A DNA stretch of 64,000 bases from Lentzea aerocolonigenes (GCF_000974445.1 NZ_BBOJ01000009.1:124001-188000); one strand, 5' to 3'; counted from the stretch's first letter, positions 8,115-17,808 are shown. Notes: generated by a model not told the origin, from the sequence alone. Numbers and translations are program-made.

Positions 8115-9067
8115 CGGGCACGCGTCCGGGAACGGGCAGCGCGGACCGGCGGCAGGTCGATCCCCGCCACGACCCGGTTGCGGATGGTCCCGATGCCCTC
8201 GACCGTCATCTCGACGACGTCACCCGGCCGCAGCGCCGGCGGGTCCTGCTCACCGCGCCTGCCCCACAGCTCGGCGAGGCAGCCGCCGTTGCCGCAGGTG
8301 CCGGACCCGAGCACGTCGCCGGCGCGGACCCACGTGCCGCGGGAGGCGTAGGAGACCAGCTCCTCGAACGGCCAGCCCATGTTCGACAGCAGGTCGTGGC
8401 CGACCTCGGCGCCGTTGACCGAAACCCGCAGGTCCAGCGCGAGAAACCCGTCCTCGTCGTGGAACGGCGCGAGCTCGTCGGCCGTCACGAGCCACGGGCC
8501 GAGCGTGGTGGCGGAGTCCTTTCCCTTGGCCGGGCCGAGGTTGACCTTCATCTCGCGGCGTTGCAGGTCCCTGGCGGACCAGTCGTTTAACACCGTGTAG
8601 CCGAAGATCGCGTCACGGGCCTGGGCGGGCGTCAGTGAGGACCCATCACGCCCGACGACCGCCGCCACTTCCAGTTCGAAGTCGAGCAGCCGCGAGCCCG
8701 GTGGTACCGGAACATCGTCGTGGGCACCGATGAGCGCGTAGGGGTTGGTGAAGTAGAACGTCGGTGCTTCGTACCACTCCGCTGGCACGCCGGAGCCACC
8801 GGACACACTGGCGACGACGCCTTCCACGTGCTCCTCGAACGCCACGAAGTCACGGACGGTGGGCGGTGCCAGCGGTGGCAGAAGGCGAACCCGGTCAAGG
8901 GGAGTGGGCGGGCCGGTGAGTGCGGCGGCACCGGCGGCCAGTGCCGCCGGCAGTCCGGCGCGGACGAGGTCGAGCACGGTGGTGCCGGAAGGCAGGGCGT
9001 GCAGGCCGTCGTCCGCGACCACGCCCGCGTGCACCGCGCCGTCCAGCTCATAGGTGGCGAAACGCAT
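8111..9067 (-). CDS. Fumarylacetoacetate hydrolase-family protein
   Basis: This 318-residue protein has a FAH catalytic core. DFELEVAAVVG supplies the acidic metal ligands, and FGYTVLNDWSARDLQ, KGKDSATTLGPW and GSGTCGNGGCLAELWG follow in the usual order. Family members hydrolyse fumarylacetoacetate, decarboxylate 2-oxohept-3-enedioate-type products or hydrate 2-oxopent-4-enoate analogues. Its place 9 bp downstream of an extradiol dioxygenase fits processing of a ring-cleavage product. It is translationally coupled to the SDR gene. Confidence 0.92.
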   Translation of the reverse strand: MRFATYELDGAVHAGVVADDGLHALPSGTTVLDLVRAGLPAALAAGAAALTGPPTPLDRVRLLPPLAPPTVRDFVAFEEHVEGVVASVSGGSGVPAEWYEAPTFYFTNPYALIGAHDDVPVPPGSRLLDFELEVAAVVGRDGSSLTPAQARDAIFGYTVLNDWSARDLQRREMKVNLGPAKGKDSATTLGPWLVTADELAPFHDEDGFLALDLRVSVNGAEVGHDLLSNMGWPFEELVSYASRGTWVRAGDVLGSGTCGNGGCLAELWGRRGEQDPPALRPGDVVEMTVEGIGTIRNRVVAGIDLPPVRAARSRTRAR

Positions 9068-9076
9068 CAGGATTCC

Positions 9077-10015
9077 TCACACGGGCGGGGCGACGAACAG
9101 GCCCTTGTCGGGGTCGTTGAAGGACTTTTGCGCGACGAACTCGTTCATCGCGTTGGCCGTGCCCCACTGGTCGGAGACCTCTGGCTGGCTGAAGTCGTAG
9201 AGGTGCGGGTGCCAGGTGTCCTCGTCGACCTCGTCCAGCTCGGTCGTGTACTCGACGGTGTTGCCGTGCGGGTCGAGGAAGTAACTGAAGGTGTTGTTGC
9301 CGGCCAGGTGCCGGCCGGGTCCCCAGATCTTCTCCACCCCGGCCCTCAGCAGGCGGCCGGTGCCGCGCATGTACTCGTCGAGGCCACGCAGCTCGAAGGA
9401 GGCGTGGTGCAGCGACGGGTGCGGGCCCCGCGCGATGGCCATGCTGTGGTGCCAGGAGTTCACCCGCAGGAACCACATCATCTCGCCCATGCGCGGGTGC
9501 ATCAGCGTGTCGGACAGGCGGAAACCCAGGTGTCGCTCGTAGAACGCGACGGTGCCCTCGGGATCCGCGGAGTTGACGACCACGTGCGACAGTCGCACCG
9601 GGACGGACTCGCCCTCCTCCACCTTGCGGTGCTTGCGGATCGCGACGTCGGCGCTCACCTCGATGGTGCGGCCCTCGTTGTCGAAGAACCGGAACCCGTA
9701 GCCGCCACCGGGGGTCAGCAGCACGCCCGGTTCGCTGACGAGCGTGACACCCGCGACGGCCAGTCGTGCGGCGAGGGCGTCGACGTCGGACGGGCTGGCG
9801 GCGCCGAAAGCGATCAGGTCGATCCGCTTGTCGGCGGCCTGGCGCAGCCGGACCACGTACTGCTCCGGCGAGCCTTCGGCGGCCAGGAAGGAGATGCCGG
9901 TGTCGCCGTGCTCGGCGGTCAGGCCCCAGGCACCGGTGAAGAAGTCCTGCTGGCGGGCGAGGTCGGGCACGGCGAGGTCGACGTGCCGCAGGTGGGTGAT
10001 CAGGCGGTCGGTCAC
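9077..10015 (-). CDS. Type I extradiol (VOC) ring-cleavage dioxygenase
   Basis: This 312-residue protein is made of two vicinal-oxygen-chelate halves. In the C-terminal half the Fe(II) ligands can be read as His144 (RLSHVVVN), His204 (LHHASFEL) and Glu255 (NTVEYTTEL), spaced as in 2,3-dihydroxybiphenyl/catechol 2,3-dioxygenases. The GTG at 10015 follows GGAGGA six bases upstream. It probably opens the ring made by the upstream FAD monooxygenase, giving a substrate for the FAH-family and C-C hydrolases downstream. The substrate is not determined. Confidence 0.9.
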   Translation of the reverse strand: MTDRLITHLRHVDLAVPDLARQQDFFTGAWGLTAEHGDTGISFLAAEGSPEQYVVRLRQAADKRIDLIAFGAASPSDVDALAARLAVAGVTLVSEPGVLLTPGGGYGFRFFDNEGRTIEVSADVAIRKHRKVEEGESVPVRLSHVVVNSADPEGTVAFYERHLGFRLSDTLMHPRMGEMMWFLRVNSWHHSMAIARGPHPSLHHASFELRGLDEYMRGTGRLLRAGVEKIWGPGRHLAGNNTFSYFLDPHGNTVEYTTELDEVDEDTWHPHLYDFSQPEVSDQWGTANAMNEFVAQKSFNDPDKGLFVAPPV

Positions 10016-10035
10016 GATGGTTCCTCCAGTGAGGG

Positions 10036-11166
10036 TCACGCGGGCTGGGACACGAGGTCGCCGATGCGGTGGACGAGGCCGGGGATGTCGCCCTGCTCGT
10101 GGTCGAGCAGCCACTGGGCGATCTGGTTCGACGCCGCCACGACCTCCGCGGCGCGGGCGTGGCGGCGCGCGGTGAACGCGTCCCACAGCGCGTCGTCCAG
10201 GACGTCGCCTTCGACCAGCAGTTCGGCCAGCACCGTCGCGTCCTCCAGCGCCATGGCACCGCCCTGCGCGAGGGTGGGCGGGCACGAGTGGGCGGCGTCG
10301 CCGATGAGCACGACCCGGCCGCGGTGCCACGGCGCCGGCAGCAGGTGGGTCTCGAAGTTGGTGTAGTTGACCCGGCTCGGATCGGTGAGCGCGGACCGGA
10401 TGTCGTCCCACGGTCCGTGGTAGGCCGAGGCGAGCTCGCACACCCGCGCCAGCCGTTGCTCCGGTGTCAGTCCACTGTGGTCACCCGAGTCCTCGACGAC
10501 GTAGGCGTAGAGCGAGTCCTCACCGGTCGGGGTGTACCCGGCGAGGTAGCACGGTCCGCCGTAGTACAGGTCGGTGCGGGTGACGCTCGCCGGGCGAGGG
10601 CCGAACACGCGCCAGATCCCCATGCCCACGGGTCTCGGGTCCACGGAGATGCCGAGCATCCGGCGGGTGGCCGAACGGATGCCGTCCGCACCGACCACCA
10701 GGTCGTACCTGCCCGCCGAGCCGTCGGTGAACGTGACCTCGACTCCGGTGGCGTCCTGCTCCAGCCCGGCCACGGTGACGCCGAAACTGGTCTTCACCCC
10801 GGTCGCGATTGCCTGGTCCAGCAGGATCCGCGCCAGCAGTGGGCGGGGCATGCCCATCGTCGCCGGCAGGTCGGGGCCACCGCTGCGCACGTCCGGGAAC
10901 TCGACGAGCAGCGTGCCGTCGCGGTCGGGGGCACGCAGGCCGAGGTTGTTGTACGGGAATCCCGCCCGGCTCACCCGCTCCCACACCCCGAGCCGCCGCA
11001 ACTCGCGCAAGGCGTTGCCCTGCAACGTGATCCCGGAACCGATGGCGGCGATGTCGGGCTTGACCTCGACGAGGTCGACGGCCACACCGTGGCGCGTGAG
11101 CTGGATCGCTGTTGCCGTCCCGGCGAGACCACCGCCGATCACGAGCACGTTGTTCACCGCGGGCAT
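10036..11166 (-). CDS. FAD-dependent aromatic monooxygenase
   Basis: This 376-residue protein belongs to the para-hydroxybenzoate-hydroxylase class. The FAD GxGxxG motif is IGGGLAGTATA (residues ~9-19), the DG motif is VVGADGIRSATRR, and the second FAD contact is VLIGDAAHSCPPTLAQGG. The ATG at 11166 has AGGAG upstream. It is the second gene of the operon, after the cyclase. Members of the class hydroxylate phenols or hydroxypyridines with NAD(P)H and O2, here probably producing the catecholic substrate of the extradiol enzyme. Confidence 0.92.
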   Translation of the reverse strand: MPAVNNVLVIGGGLAGTATAIQLTRHGVAVDLVEVKPDIAAIGSGITLQGNALRELRRLGVWERVSRAGFPYNNLGLRAPDRDGTLLVEFPDVRSGGPDLPATMGMPRPLLARILLDQAIATGVKTSFGVTVAGLEQDATGVEVTFTDGSAGRYDLVVGADGIRSATRRMLGISVDPRPVGMGIWRVFGPRPASVTRTDLYYGGPCYLAGYTPTGEDSLYAYVVEDSGDHSGLTPEQRLARVCELASAYHGPWDDIRSALTDPSRVNYTNFETHLLPAPWHRGRVVLIGDAAHSCPPTLAQGGAMALEDATVLAELLVEGDVLDDALWDAFTARRHARAAEVVAASNQIAQWLLDHEQGDIPGLVHRIGDLVSQPA

Positions 11167-11189
11167 GAGGACTCCTTCGTCCGTGCGGT

Positions 11190-11218
11190 CTACTTGACTG
11201 CGACCTACTTGACTGCGA
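11190..11218. repeat. 15-bp tandem duplication at a gene end
   Basis: CTACTTGACTGCGA occurs twice with a 15-bp period (11190-11203 and 11205-11218). On the minus strand this repeats the final codons (AVK) and stop of the cyclase gene, so a second in-frame AVK-stop follows the first. It is a replication-slippage type duplication with no effect on the protein. Confidence 0.8.
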
Positions 11219-12167
11219 TGGGGGCGACCGGGGCGCCGACCGCGCCGGTCACGGGCAACGGGGCGGCGGTCAGCCAGAACTCGTGGACGCCGTCCGCGGC
11301 ACAGTCCGCGGCGAGTGCGTCGAGGTCCCACATCTCGCCCAGGAACAGGCCGATGTGCGGGATCGCCACCTGGTGCAGCGGCTGGAACGCGCCGTCGAAC
11401 TCGTTGGGCCGCACCTCGACACCCCACGTGTCGGTCGCGATCCCGGCGATCTCGTTGCCGTGCAACCAGTCCAGCGTGCTGAAGGACAGGCCGGGGGAGT
11501 CGCCGCCCGCGTAGTCGCCCCAGCCCTCCCTCCTGGCCCTGGTCAGCCGCCCGGTCCGCACCAGCACGAGATCACCCCGGCCGACCCGCGCGCTGGGTCC
11601 GTGCGTCGCGATCGCGGCTTCCAGGTGTTCGGTGGTGATGGCGAAGCCGTCGGGCAGCTCACCGTCTACTCCGGACACACGTCCGACGTCCAGCAGCACG
11701 CCGCGGCCCGCGATCAGCCCGGCCGTGGTCTCGATGCCGGTGACCTGATCGCCCTCGCTGGTCACGACGTCCCCGGCGCGGCGGCCGTTGTAGGCCAGCC
11801 CGTGGTCGAAGATGTGGCCGAGGCCGTCCCACTGCGTCGAGGCCTGCAACGGCATGAAGATCACGTCGTCGGCGCCGCCGATGCCGTGCGGGAAGCCCTG
11901 GGTGCCGCGCTCGGCGTCCACGCCGGTGTCGAGCATCGTGTGCACGGGGTTGGTGCGCCGCCGCCAGCCCCGCTGCGGGCCGTTCGCGTCGAACCGTTGC
12001 GCCAGCGAGAAGCTCGCGCCCCTGCGGACGAGCGCCGCGCCTTCCCTGCGCTTGGCGTCGGTGAGGAAGTTCAGGGTGCCCAGGACGTCGTCGGCGCCCC
12101 AGCGGCCCCAGTTGGAGCACCGCTTCGCCGCCGCCGCGATCGCGCCCTCGGGATCGTTCCGGTCCAT
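11205..12167 (-). CDS. Cyclase-family metal-dependent hydrolase
   Basis: This 320-residue member of the cyclase/kynurenine-formamidase family (PF04199) carries the signature region QASTQWDGLGHIFD near residue 112. The usual GTHxD appears as STQWD, a variation that I recall from a large actinobacterial/proteobacterial subgroup. LLDVGRV, GDLVLVRTG and AGIATDTWGVEVRP follow in family order. The ATG at 12167 gives the normal family length. It is the promoter-proximal gene of the six-gene operon and faces the LysR gene. It could hydrolyse an amide or lactone in the pathway. Confidence 0.88.
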   Translation of the reverse strand: MDRNDPEGAIAAAAKRCSNWGRWGADDVLGTLNFLTDAKRREGAALVRRGASFSLAQRFDANGPQRGWRRRTNPVHTMLDTGVDAERGTQGFPHGIGGADDVIFMPLQASTQWDGLGHIFDHGLAYNGRRAGDVVTSEGDQVTGIETTAGLIAGRGVLLDVGRVSGVDGELPDGFAITTEHLEAAIATHGPSARVGRGDLVLVRTGRLTRARREGWGDYAGGDSPGLSFSTLDWLHGNEIAGIATDTWGVEVRPNEFDGAFQPLHQVAIPHIGLFLGEMWDLDALAADCAADGVHEFWLTAAPLPVTGAVGAPVAPIAVK

Positions 12168-12252
12168 GACCAGACGATCGCGGTCAGCGTGCGCATCAGG
12201 GAAGCCGAATTCTTCTATGCGCGATATCACTGCCGTTGATACCGTTCTGGAC

Positions 12253-13209
12253 GTGAACCTCGCGCGCCTCGACCTGAACCTGCTGGTGGCGCTGGACGCG
12301 CTGCTGCAACAGCGCAGCGTCACCCGTGCCGCCGAACAGATGGGCCTCAGCCAACCCGCGGTGTCGGCCCAGCTCGCCCGGCTGCGCAGGCACTTCCACG
12401 ACGACCTGCTCGCGCGGGCGGGCAACCAGTACCGGCTCACCCCGCTCGCCATCCAGCTCAAGGAACGCGTGCGGGTGGTGCTGTCCGGTGCGGAGCGGGT
12501 GTTCGCCGCCGAACCGGACTTCGACCGGGCGTCGTCGACCCGCGAGTTCTCCGTGCTGATCAGCGACTACGCTGTGGCGACCCTCGGTTCGGCGGTGGCA
12601 CGGCTGCTCGCGGACGAGGCGCCGGGCACCCGGCTGCGGATGAACACCAACACGACCACCCTGGTCGACGACGCCGCCAGGACGCTGGTCAACGCCGATC
12701 TCATGGTCATGCCGCACGGGTTCGTGGAAGACCTCCCCCACCACGACCTCTACCGCGACGAGTGGGCGTGCCTCGTCGCGGCGAGCAACGACGAGGTGGG
12801 TGACGCGCTCACCGTCGAGCAGCTGGCGACCATGCCGTGGGTGGTCACCTACCACGGGCCCACCGCCTACACACCCGCCGTGCAGCAGATGCGGATGTCC
12901 GGTGTCGAGCCGCACATCCAGGTGATCACCGAGACGTTCCTGACCGTGCCGGGCCTGGTCCGCGACACCGGCCGGGTCGCCCTGCTGCAGCGGCGTCTGG
13001 CGGACCGCGTCCCCGTCGAGCTCGGCGTGCGCGTGCTGCCGTGCCCGGTCGAGGTCAGCCCGCTGGTGGAGGCCATGTGGTGGCACCCGATGCACGACGA
13101 CGACCCCGAACATCGTTACCTGCGCGACCTTTTCGTGCGCGCGGCCGCGGTCATGACCGGCGATGAGATCCGCATCGACGGCACGGATAGTCCACTTAGG
13201 CAGAAGTGA
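12253..13209 (+). CDS. LysR-family regulator
   Basis: This 318-residue LysR-type regulator has an N-terminal winged HTH (residues ~5-62, RSVTRAAEQMGLSQPAVSAQLARL) followed by the periplasmic-binding-like effector domain. The GTG at 12253 puts the HTH four residues from the N-terminus, as is normal. An in-frame ATG at 12217 would add 12 residues. It is divergent from the cyclase gene over an 85-bp gap, so it is the likely effector-dependent activator of the aromatic operon and perhaps of the MFS gene downstream. Confidence 0.92.
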   Translation: MNLARLDLNLLVALDALLQQRSVTRAAEQMGLSQPAVSAQLARLRRHFHDDLLARAGNQYRLTPLAIQLKERVRVVLSGAERVFAAEPDFDRASSTREFSVLISDYAVATLGSAVARLLADEAPGTRLRMNTNTTTLVDDAARTLVNADLMVMPHGFVEDLPHHDLYRDEWACLVAASNDEVGDALTVEQLATMPWVVTYHGPTAYTPAVQQMRMSGVEPHIQVITETFLTVPGLVRDTGRVALLQRRLADRVPVELGVRVLPCPVEVSPLVEAMWWHPMHDDDPEHRYLRDLFVRAAAVMTGDEIRIDGTDSPLRQK

Positions 13210-13244
13210 TTTCCCTGGCCGTTCGCGGCTGCTGACACTTCGGC

Positions 13245-14486
13245 GTGACGCAGGTCATCGAGGACCGGCGCCTACCCCCGGAGATGCCCGTGTCGGACCA
13301 CACGCTTTCCGCGCACCCCGTCGCCGCGCCTGTCCAGGACCCGGCCACCGGCAGGCCCGCCGGTACCGCCCAGGCCGTGGTGCTCCTGCTGTCCAGCTGC
13401 CTGTCGGTGCTCGGCGCGGTGCTGCTCGCACCCGTTCTCCCCGCCATCCAGAACGCCTTCGCCGACACTCCCGGCGTCGCCACGCTCACGCCGGTCGTGC
13501 TGACGGTGCCCGCCCTCGTCATCGGCCTCACCGCGCCGCTGGCCGGCCGCATCATCGACCGCCTCGGACGGAAGCGGCTGCTCGTCGGCGCCCTCGTCGT
13601 ATACGCCTTCGTCGGCACCGCGCCGCTGTGGCTGGCCTCCCTGCCACTCATCGTCGCCAGCCGCGTGCTGGTCGGCCTCACCGAGGCCGCGATCATGACC
13701 TGTTGCACGACCCTGCTCGCCGACTACTTCCACGGTGCCCAGCGCCAGCGCTACTTCGGGCTCCAGGTCGTGTACACCACCGTCGCGGCGACCGTGTTCT
13801 TCGCCGTGGGAGGACTGCTCGGCGCGAACGGCTGGCGCACCCCGTTCTGGCTCTACGCGGTCAGCCTGCCGCTCGCGTTCCTGGCCGCCCGCCACATCTG
13901 GCAGCCGCCTGCCCAGCCGCGGGCGAAGCTGCCCGCGCTGCCGTGGCGGACCCTGCTGGTCCCGGTCGGCGTCAGTCTCGTCGGTGGTCTCGTGTTCTAC
14001 GTCCTCATCGTCGAACTGTCCTATGTGCTCGATCGCATCGGCGTCACGTCCACCGCCACCATCGGCGCGGTCAGCGCCATCGGCTCGCTGGCCACCGCGA
14101 TCGCCGCCGCCGGGTACGCCCGCCTCGCCCGCTTCGGTCCGGGGATCACCGTCCCGGCCGCGTTCGTCCTGTGCGGCCTCGGAATCCTCGGCCTCGCACT
14201 CGCCGGCACCGTGCCGGTCGCCGCCGTCAGCGCCGTGATCGCCGGACTGGGCAACGGCCTGATGCTCCCCGCGCTGCTCACCTGGGCGCTGGGCTCACTG
14301 ACCTTCGAACAGCGCGGCAGGGGAACGGGAATCTGGACCTCGGCCGTGTTCATCGGCCAGTTCGCCTGCCCGCTCGCCGTGCTGGCTCTCGCCGGCACCC
14401 TCGGTGGCCTGTCCGCGGCCCTGCTCGCGGTGGGAGCCGTTGCCCTTCTCGTGGCCTTCACCGTCCGGTTGCTCTCGACGCGGTGA
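13245..14486 (+). CDS. MFS transporter
   Basis: This 413-residue major-facilitator protein has about 12 hydrophobic helices. The loop 2-3 signature is GRIIDRLGRKRLL (GxxxDRxGRR-like), and a shorter cytoplasmic loop lies in the middle. The N-terminus is about 40 residues longer than usual and hydrophilic. It lies 35 bp after the LysR gene on the same strand and probably imports the aromatic substrate or exports an intermediate. The 3' end overlaps the convergent GH78 gene by 29 bp. Confidence 0.9.
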   Translation: MTQVIEDRRLPPEMPVSDHTLSAHPVAAPVQDPATGRPAGTAQAVVLLLSSCLSVLGAVLLAPVLPAIQNAFADTPGVATLTPVVLTVPALVIGLTAPLAGRIIDRLGRKRLLVGALVVYAFVGTAPLWLASLPLIVASRVLVGLTEAAIMTCCTTLLADYFHGAQRQRYFGLQVVYTTVAATVFFAVGGLLGANGWRTPFWLYAVSLPLAFLAARHIWQPPAQPRAKLPALPWRTLLVPVGVSLVGGLVFYVLIVELSYVLDRIGVTSTATIGAVSAIGSLATAIAAAGYARLARFGPGITVPAAFVLCGLGILGLALAGTVPVAAVSAVIAGLGNGLMLPALLTWALGSLTFEQRGRGTGIWTSAVFIGQFACPLAVLALAGTLGGLSAALLAVGAVALLVAFTVRLLSTR

Positions 14487-17400
14487 AGCTGTACCGACCG
14501 GAACCGACCGTCACGACGGTGGCGTTCCTGGCCGGATCACGAGTGACGCCGAGGATTCCGGGCGCCGCGTGCAGCGGCTTGCCGGACTCCCTCACCGAAC
14601 CGTTGCCGTCAGAAGGGATCACGATTTCCGCGGTGGTGTTGGCCGGCACGGTGACCGTCATCGTGAGCTCGTTGCCCTTCACCGACCACGTGTTCGCCAG
14701 CGCGCCGTACACGGTGTCGATGCTGCCTTCGGCGTGCGTGAGCCCGCCGCCGATGTGCGGTTCGACGACACTGCGGCGGTAGCCGGCCTCCTTGATCCGG
14801 ATGCCGCCGATGTACTGGTGCATCCAGTCCGCGACCGCGCCGTAGGCGTAGTGGTTGAAGGAGTTCATGTCCACCGGGCCGAACGAGCCGTCGGGCTGGA
14901 TCGAGTTCCAGCGCTCCCAGATGGTCGTGGCGCCCTTGCCGATCTCGTAGCCCCACGAGGGGTAGTCCTCTTTGGACAACAGGGCGTAGGCGAGGTCGTC
15001 ACGGCCGATGTTGGACAACGCCACGAGCAGCCACGGCGTGCCGATGAAACCGGTCCTGAGGTGGTTGTCGCTCTCCGCGAGTTTCGCCACGTACTTCGCG
15101 CCGGCCTTGGCCTTCAGGGCGGCACCGGTGACGAGGTCCATGCCGAGCGCGAGGGCGTAGCCGGTCTGCGAGTTGCCCAGCACCGTGCCGTCCGCTGCCA
15201 CGTAGGCGTTCGTGAACGCGGTGCGCACGTCCTCGTGGAGCCGGGCGTACTCGGCGGCTTCGGCGTCACGGCCGACCGCCCTGGCCATGTCGGCCATCAT
15301 CCGCACGTCCTGTGCCCAGATGGCCGTGCCGATGACTCCCTGGTCCGACGGGTCGTCGAGGTTCAGCCAGTCGCCGGTGAAGAACGTCAGCCGCCCGGTC
15401 TCCAGGTTGTCCGGTCCGGCGCTCGCCCTGGCGTGGGCGAAGAACCGGCTCATCGCCTCGTAGTTGTCCCGCACCACCCTGGTGTCCCCGTAGGCGCGCC
15501 ACAGGGCGTGCGGGACGGTGATGATCGCGTCCTCCCAGCCGACTCCGCTCTCGTCGAACGCGCCGTTGGTGGACGGCACGACGGCCGGGATGGAGCCGCT
15601 GCTCTTCTGCTCGTCGCGCACGTCGGCCATCCACTTGCCCAGGAACGCCCGCATGTCGCTGAGGTAGGTGGCGGTCGGCGCGAAGATGTTGATGTCGCCG
15701 GTCCAGCCCAGTCGCTCGTCGCGAGCGGGAGTGTCGGTCGGGATCGAGAGGAAGTTGCCCCGCGCACCCCAGGTCACGTTGCTGTGCAACTGGTTCAGCA
15801 TGCCGTGGGAGGTGCTCAGCGTTCCCGTGCGTTTCAGGTCCGAGCCCCAGACAACACCTTTCACGTCCGCCGCGGCCGGCGGGGTGCTCAGGCCGGTGAT
15901 CTCGACGTAGCGGAAGCCGTGCTGGGTGAACGTCGGCTGGTAGGTCACCGTGCCGTCGGTCGCGAACCGGTAGTGGTCGGTGGCGGTGGCGGCGCGGAGG
16001 TTCTCCACGTACGTCGTTCCGTCGCGGTTGAGCACCTCGGCGTGCCGGATCCGGGCCGTGTCACCGGCTTTCCCCGTGATCTTCACCCGCGCGACGCCGA
16101 CCATGTTCTGCCCGAGGTCGTAGATCGTCACGCCGGGACGGGGCGTCGTGACCGCCACCGCGTCCAGCACCCGGGTCTCGCGCACCGGCTCGTCCGGTTG
16201 CGGCGTCAGCTTCGCGGTGTCGGACGGCCGGACGACCACCGGCTGCCACGACGAGTCGTCGAACCCGGCGTCGGTCCAGCCCCGCTGCGCGAACCGGGCG
16301 TCGTAGGTCTCGCCGATCTGGTTGTCGGTGGCGGCGAACGGTCCCTTCTGCCAACGCCAGCCCGGTGTCGTGTCGACCCACTGGACGGTGCCGTCGGTGT
16401 AAGTGATCTTCAACCGTGCGATCAGGGCCAGGTCGCTGCCGTACTGCCCCTTGCCCGCCAGCCCGACCTTGCCCGCCCACCAGCCGTCACCCAACGCGGC
16501 CCCGAAGCCGTTTCCTCCGGCCTGGACGAGGTTTGTCACGTCGTAGGTCTGCGACTGGATGCGCTTGGCGTACTCGGTGTAACCCGGTGCGAGGAACTGG
16601 TCGCCGACCTTGCGGCCGTTGAGAGTGAGCTCGTACACGCCGTGCGCCGAGGCGTACGCCCTCGCCTGCGCCACCTTCTTCCCTTGCAGGGTCCGGAACG
16701 ACGTCCGCAGCAGCGGCTCGTAGGAGTCGCTGCCCACCAGCAGTGCGTCGGTGGTCCCCGTGACGGTCAGCTCGTGGTTCTCGAGGCTGCCACCGGTGAA
16801 GGGGTTGGGCACGGCGAGCTCGGGAGCGGCCAGCACGGTGCCGTCGGGCTTGGTCGCGGTGAACGACGTCACCGTCACCGATTCCTTCTCCCACGTCCGC
16901 AAGCCCGGCCGTCCGACGGGGAAGTCCGAGACGGTGCGCGTGTCGACGGTGGTGCCGTCCAGCACCGTCCGGATGGTGTCGCCCTGGACGGTGTAGGCGA
17001 CCGTGTGGTCACCGGCGAGCAGTCCGGCACGCGTGAACCCGAACGGCCGCAGGTCGACCTCGGCGAGCAACGCGTAGCCGCCGTCGAGACGCCGGTGCGG
17101 TCGCAGCATCGGGACCGACGCGGCGGACGTGCCGACGTTGAGCTGCCACATGTACGCGTTGCCGGCGTCCTTCGCGCGCAGGAACGTGCCGAACGCCTCG
17201 TTGTTCAGCCGGAACTTCACCATCGCCGTGTAGTCGGTCCACTGGTCGTGGACCGGTGCGGGTTTGCCGATCCAGGCCGCCGATCCCCAGTCGGCCGGGG
17301 TGAGCAGACCCGTCTCGAACCACGCCGGACGGCTCCAGGCGCTCGGAACGCCCTTGTCGTCCCAGATCCGCACGCGCCAGTGGTACCGCGTCGCCGAGGC

Positions 17401-17712
17401 CAGAGCCGGTCCGCCGTAGGCGATGTCGGCCTGGTGGGACGACTTGACCTTCCCAGTTCGCCACACGTCGGCCGCTCCCGGTGAAGACCCGACCCGCAGC
17501 TCGTAGGCGGTCTGCGTCATCGCCCTGCGCGAGGACGCGGACTTCCAGCCGAACACCGGCGCCGCACCGGGAAGGCCGAGCGGGTTCACCCTGCCGTTCG
17601 TGGTGAGCCCTTCGACCTTCGCCGGCGGTGCCGCCACGCTCGCGGGTGCGATTCCCGCGAGCAGAGCGAGGCACGCCAGCACAACCAGGAGAGGGCGTGC
17701 TCGCCAGGACAT
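14458..17712 (-). CDS. Secreted GH78 alpha-L-rhamnosidase
   Basis: This 1084-residue exoenzyme has a Sec signal (residues 1-27, cut after VAA). It has the N-terminal beta domains of GH78, with one region similar to the lectin-like insert, and an (alpha/alpha)6 barrel. The barrel contains FLSIPTDTPARDERLGWTGD, which carries the family's catalytic acidic residues, and ATTIWERWNSI. It releases terminal rhamnose from plant rhamnogalacturonan, glycosides or saponins. It converges on the MFS gene and lies 96 bp downstream of the GH5 gene on the same strand. I see no clear operator of its own. Confidence 0.94.
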   Translation of the reverse strand: MSWRARPLLVVLACLALLAGIAPASVAAPPAKVEGLTTNGRVNPLGLPGAAPVFGWKSASSRRAMTQTAYELRVGSSPGAADVWRTGKVKSSHQADIAYGGPALASATRYHWRVRIWDDKGVPSAWSRPAWFETGLLTPADWGSAAWIGKPAPVHDQWTDYTAMVKFRLNNEAFGTFLRAKDAGNAYMWQLNVGTSAASVPMLRPHRRLDGGYALLAEVDLRPFGFTRAGLLAGDHTVAYTVQGDTIRTVLDGTTVDTRTVSDFPVGRPGLRTWEKESVTVTSFTATKPDGTVLAAPELAVPNPFTGGSLENHELTVTGTTDALLVGSDSYEPLLRTSFRTLQGKKVAQARAYASAHGVYELTLNGRKVGDQFLAPGYTEYAKRIQSQTYDVTNLVQAGGNGFGAALGDGWWAGKVGLAGKGQYGSDLALIARLKITYTDGTVQWVDTTPGWRWQKGPFAATDNQIGETYDARFAQRGWTDAGFDDSSWQPVVVRPSDTAKLTPQPDEPVRETRVLDAVAVTTPRPGVTIYDLGQNMVGVARVKITGKAGDTARIRHAEVLNRDGTTYVENLRAATATDHYRFATDGTVTYQPTFTQHGFRYVEITGLSTPPAAADVKGVVWGSDLKRTGTLSTSHGMLNQLHSNVTWGARGNFLSIPTDTPARDERLGWTGDINIFAPTATYLSDMRAFLGKWMADVRDEQKSSGSIPAVVPSTNGAFDESGVGWEDAIITVPHALWRAYGDTRVVRDNYEAMSRFFAHARASAGPDNLETGRLTFFTGDWLNLDDPSDQGVIGTAIWAQDVRMMADMARAVGRDAEAAEYARLHEDVRTAFTNAYVAADGTVLGNSQTGYALALGMDLVTGAALKAKAGAKYVAKLAESDNHLRTGFIGTPWLLVALSNIGRDDLAYALLSKEDYPSWGYEIGKGATTIWERWNSIQPDGSFGPVDMNSFNHYAYGAVADWMHQYIGGIRIKEAGYRRSVVEPHIGGGLTHAEGSIDTVYGALANTWSVKGNELTMTVTVPANTTAEIVIPSDGNGSVRESGKPLHAAPGILGVTRDPARNATVVTVGSGRYSFTASRATGR

Positions 17713-17808
17713 GGTCAGCTCCGATCTGCGGTGGCTCGGAGCGGTGCCGCGCCAGTGGAGTGAGCGCCTGCGTGCCGGATCAGGTACGCAGGCCGGGGAT
17801 CTTTTCCG

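Noticed and set aside
6109..8121. A single 670-residue minus-strand ORF
   Set aside because: The N-terminal 256 residues are a shadow frame of the SDR gene. The real hydrolase starts at GTG 7353 with its own ribosome site.
14404..17484. Long plus-strand ORF antisense to the GH78 gene
   Set aside because: Its product is His/Arg/Val-rich with no domain or signal, and the minus strand carries a full GH78 enzyme. It is a codon-bias shadow, like many others here.
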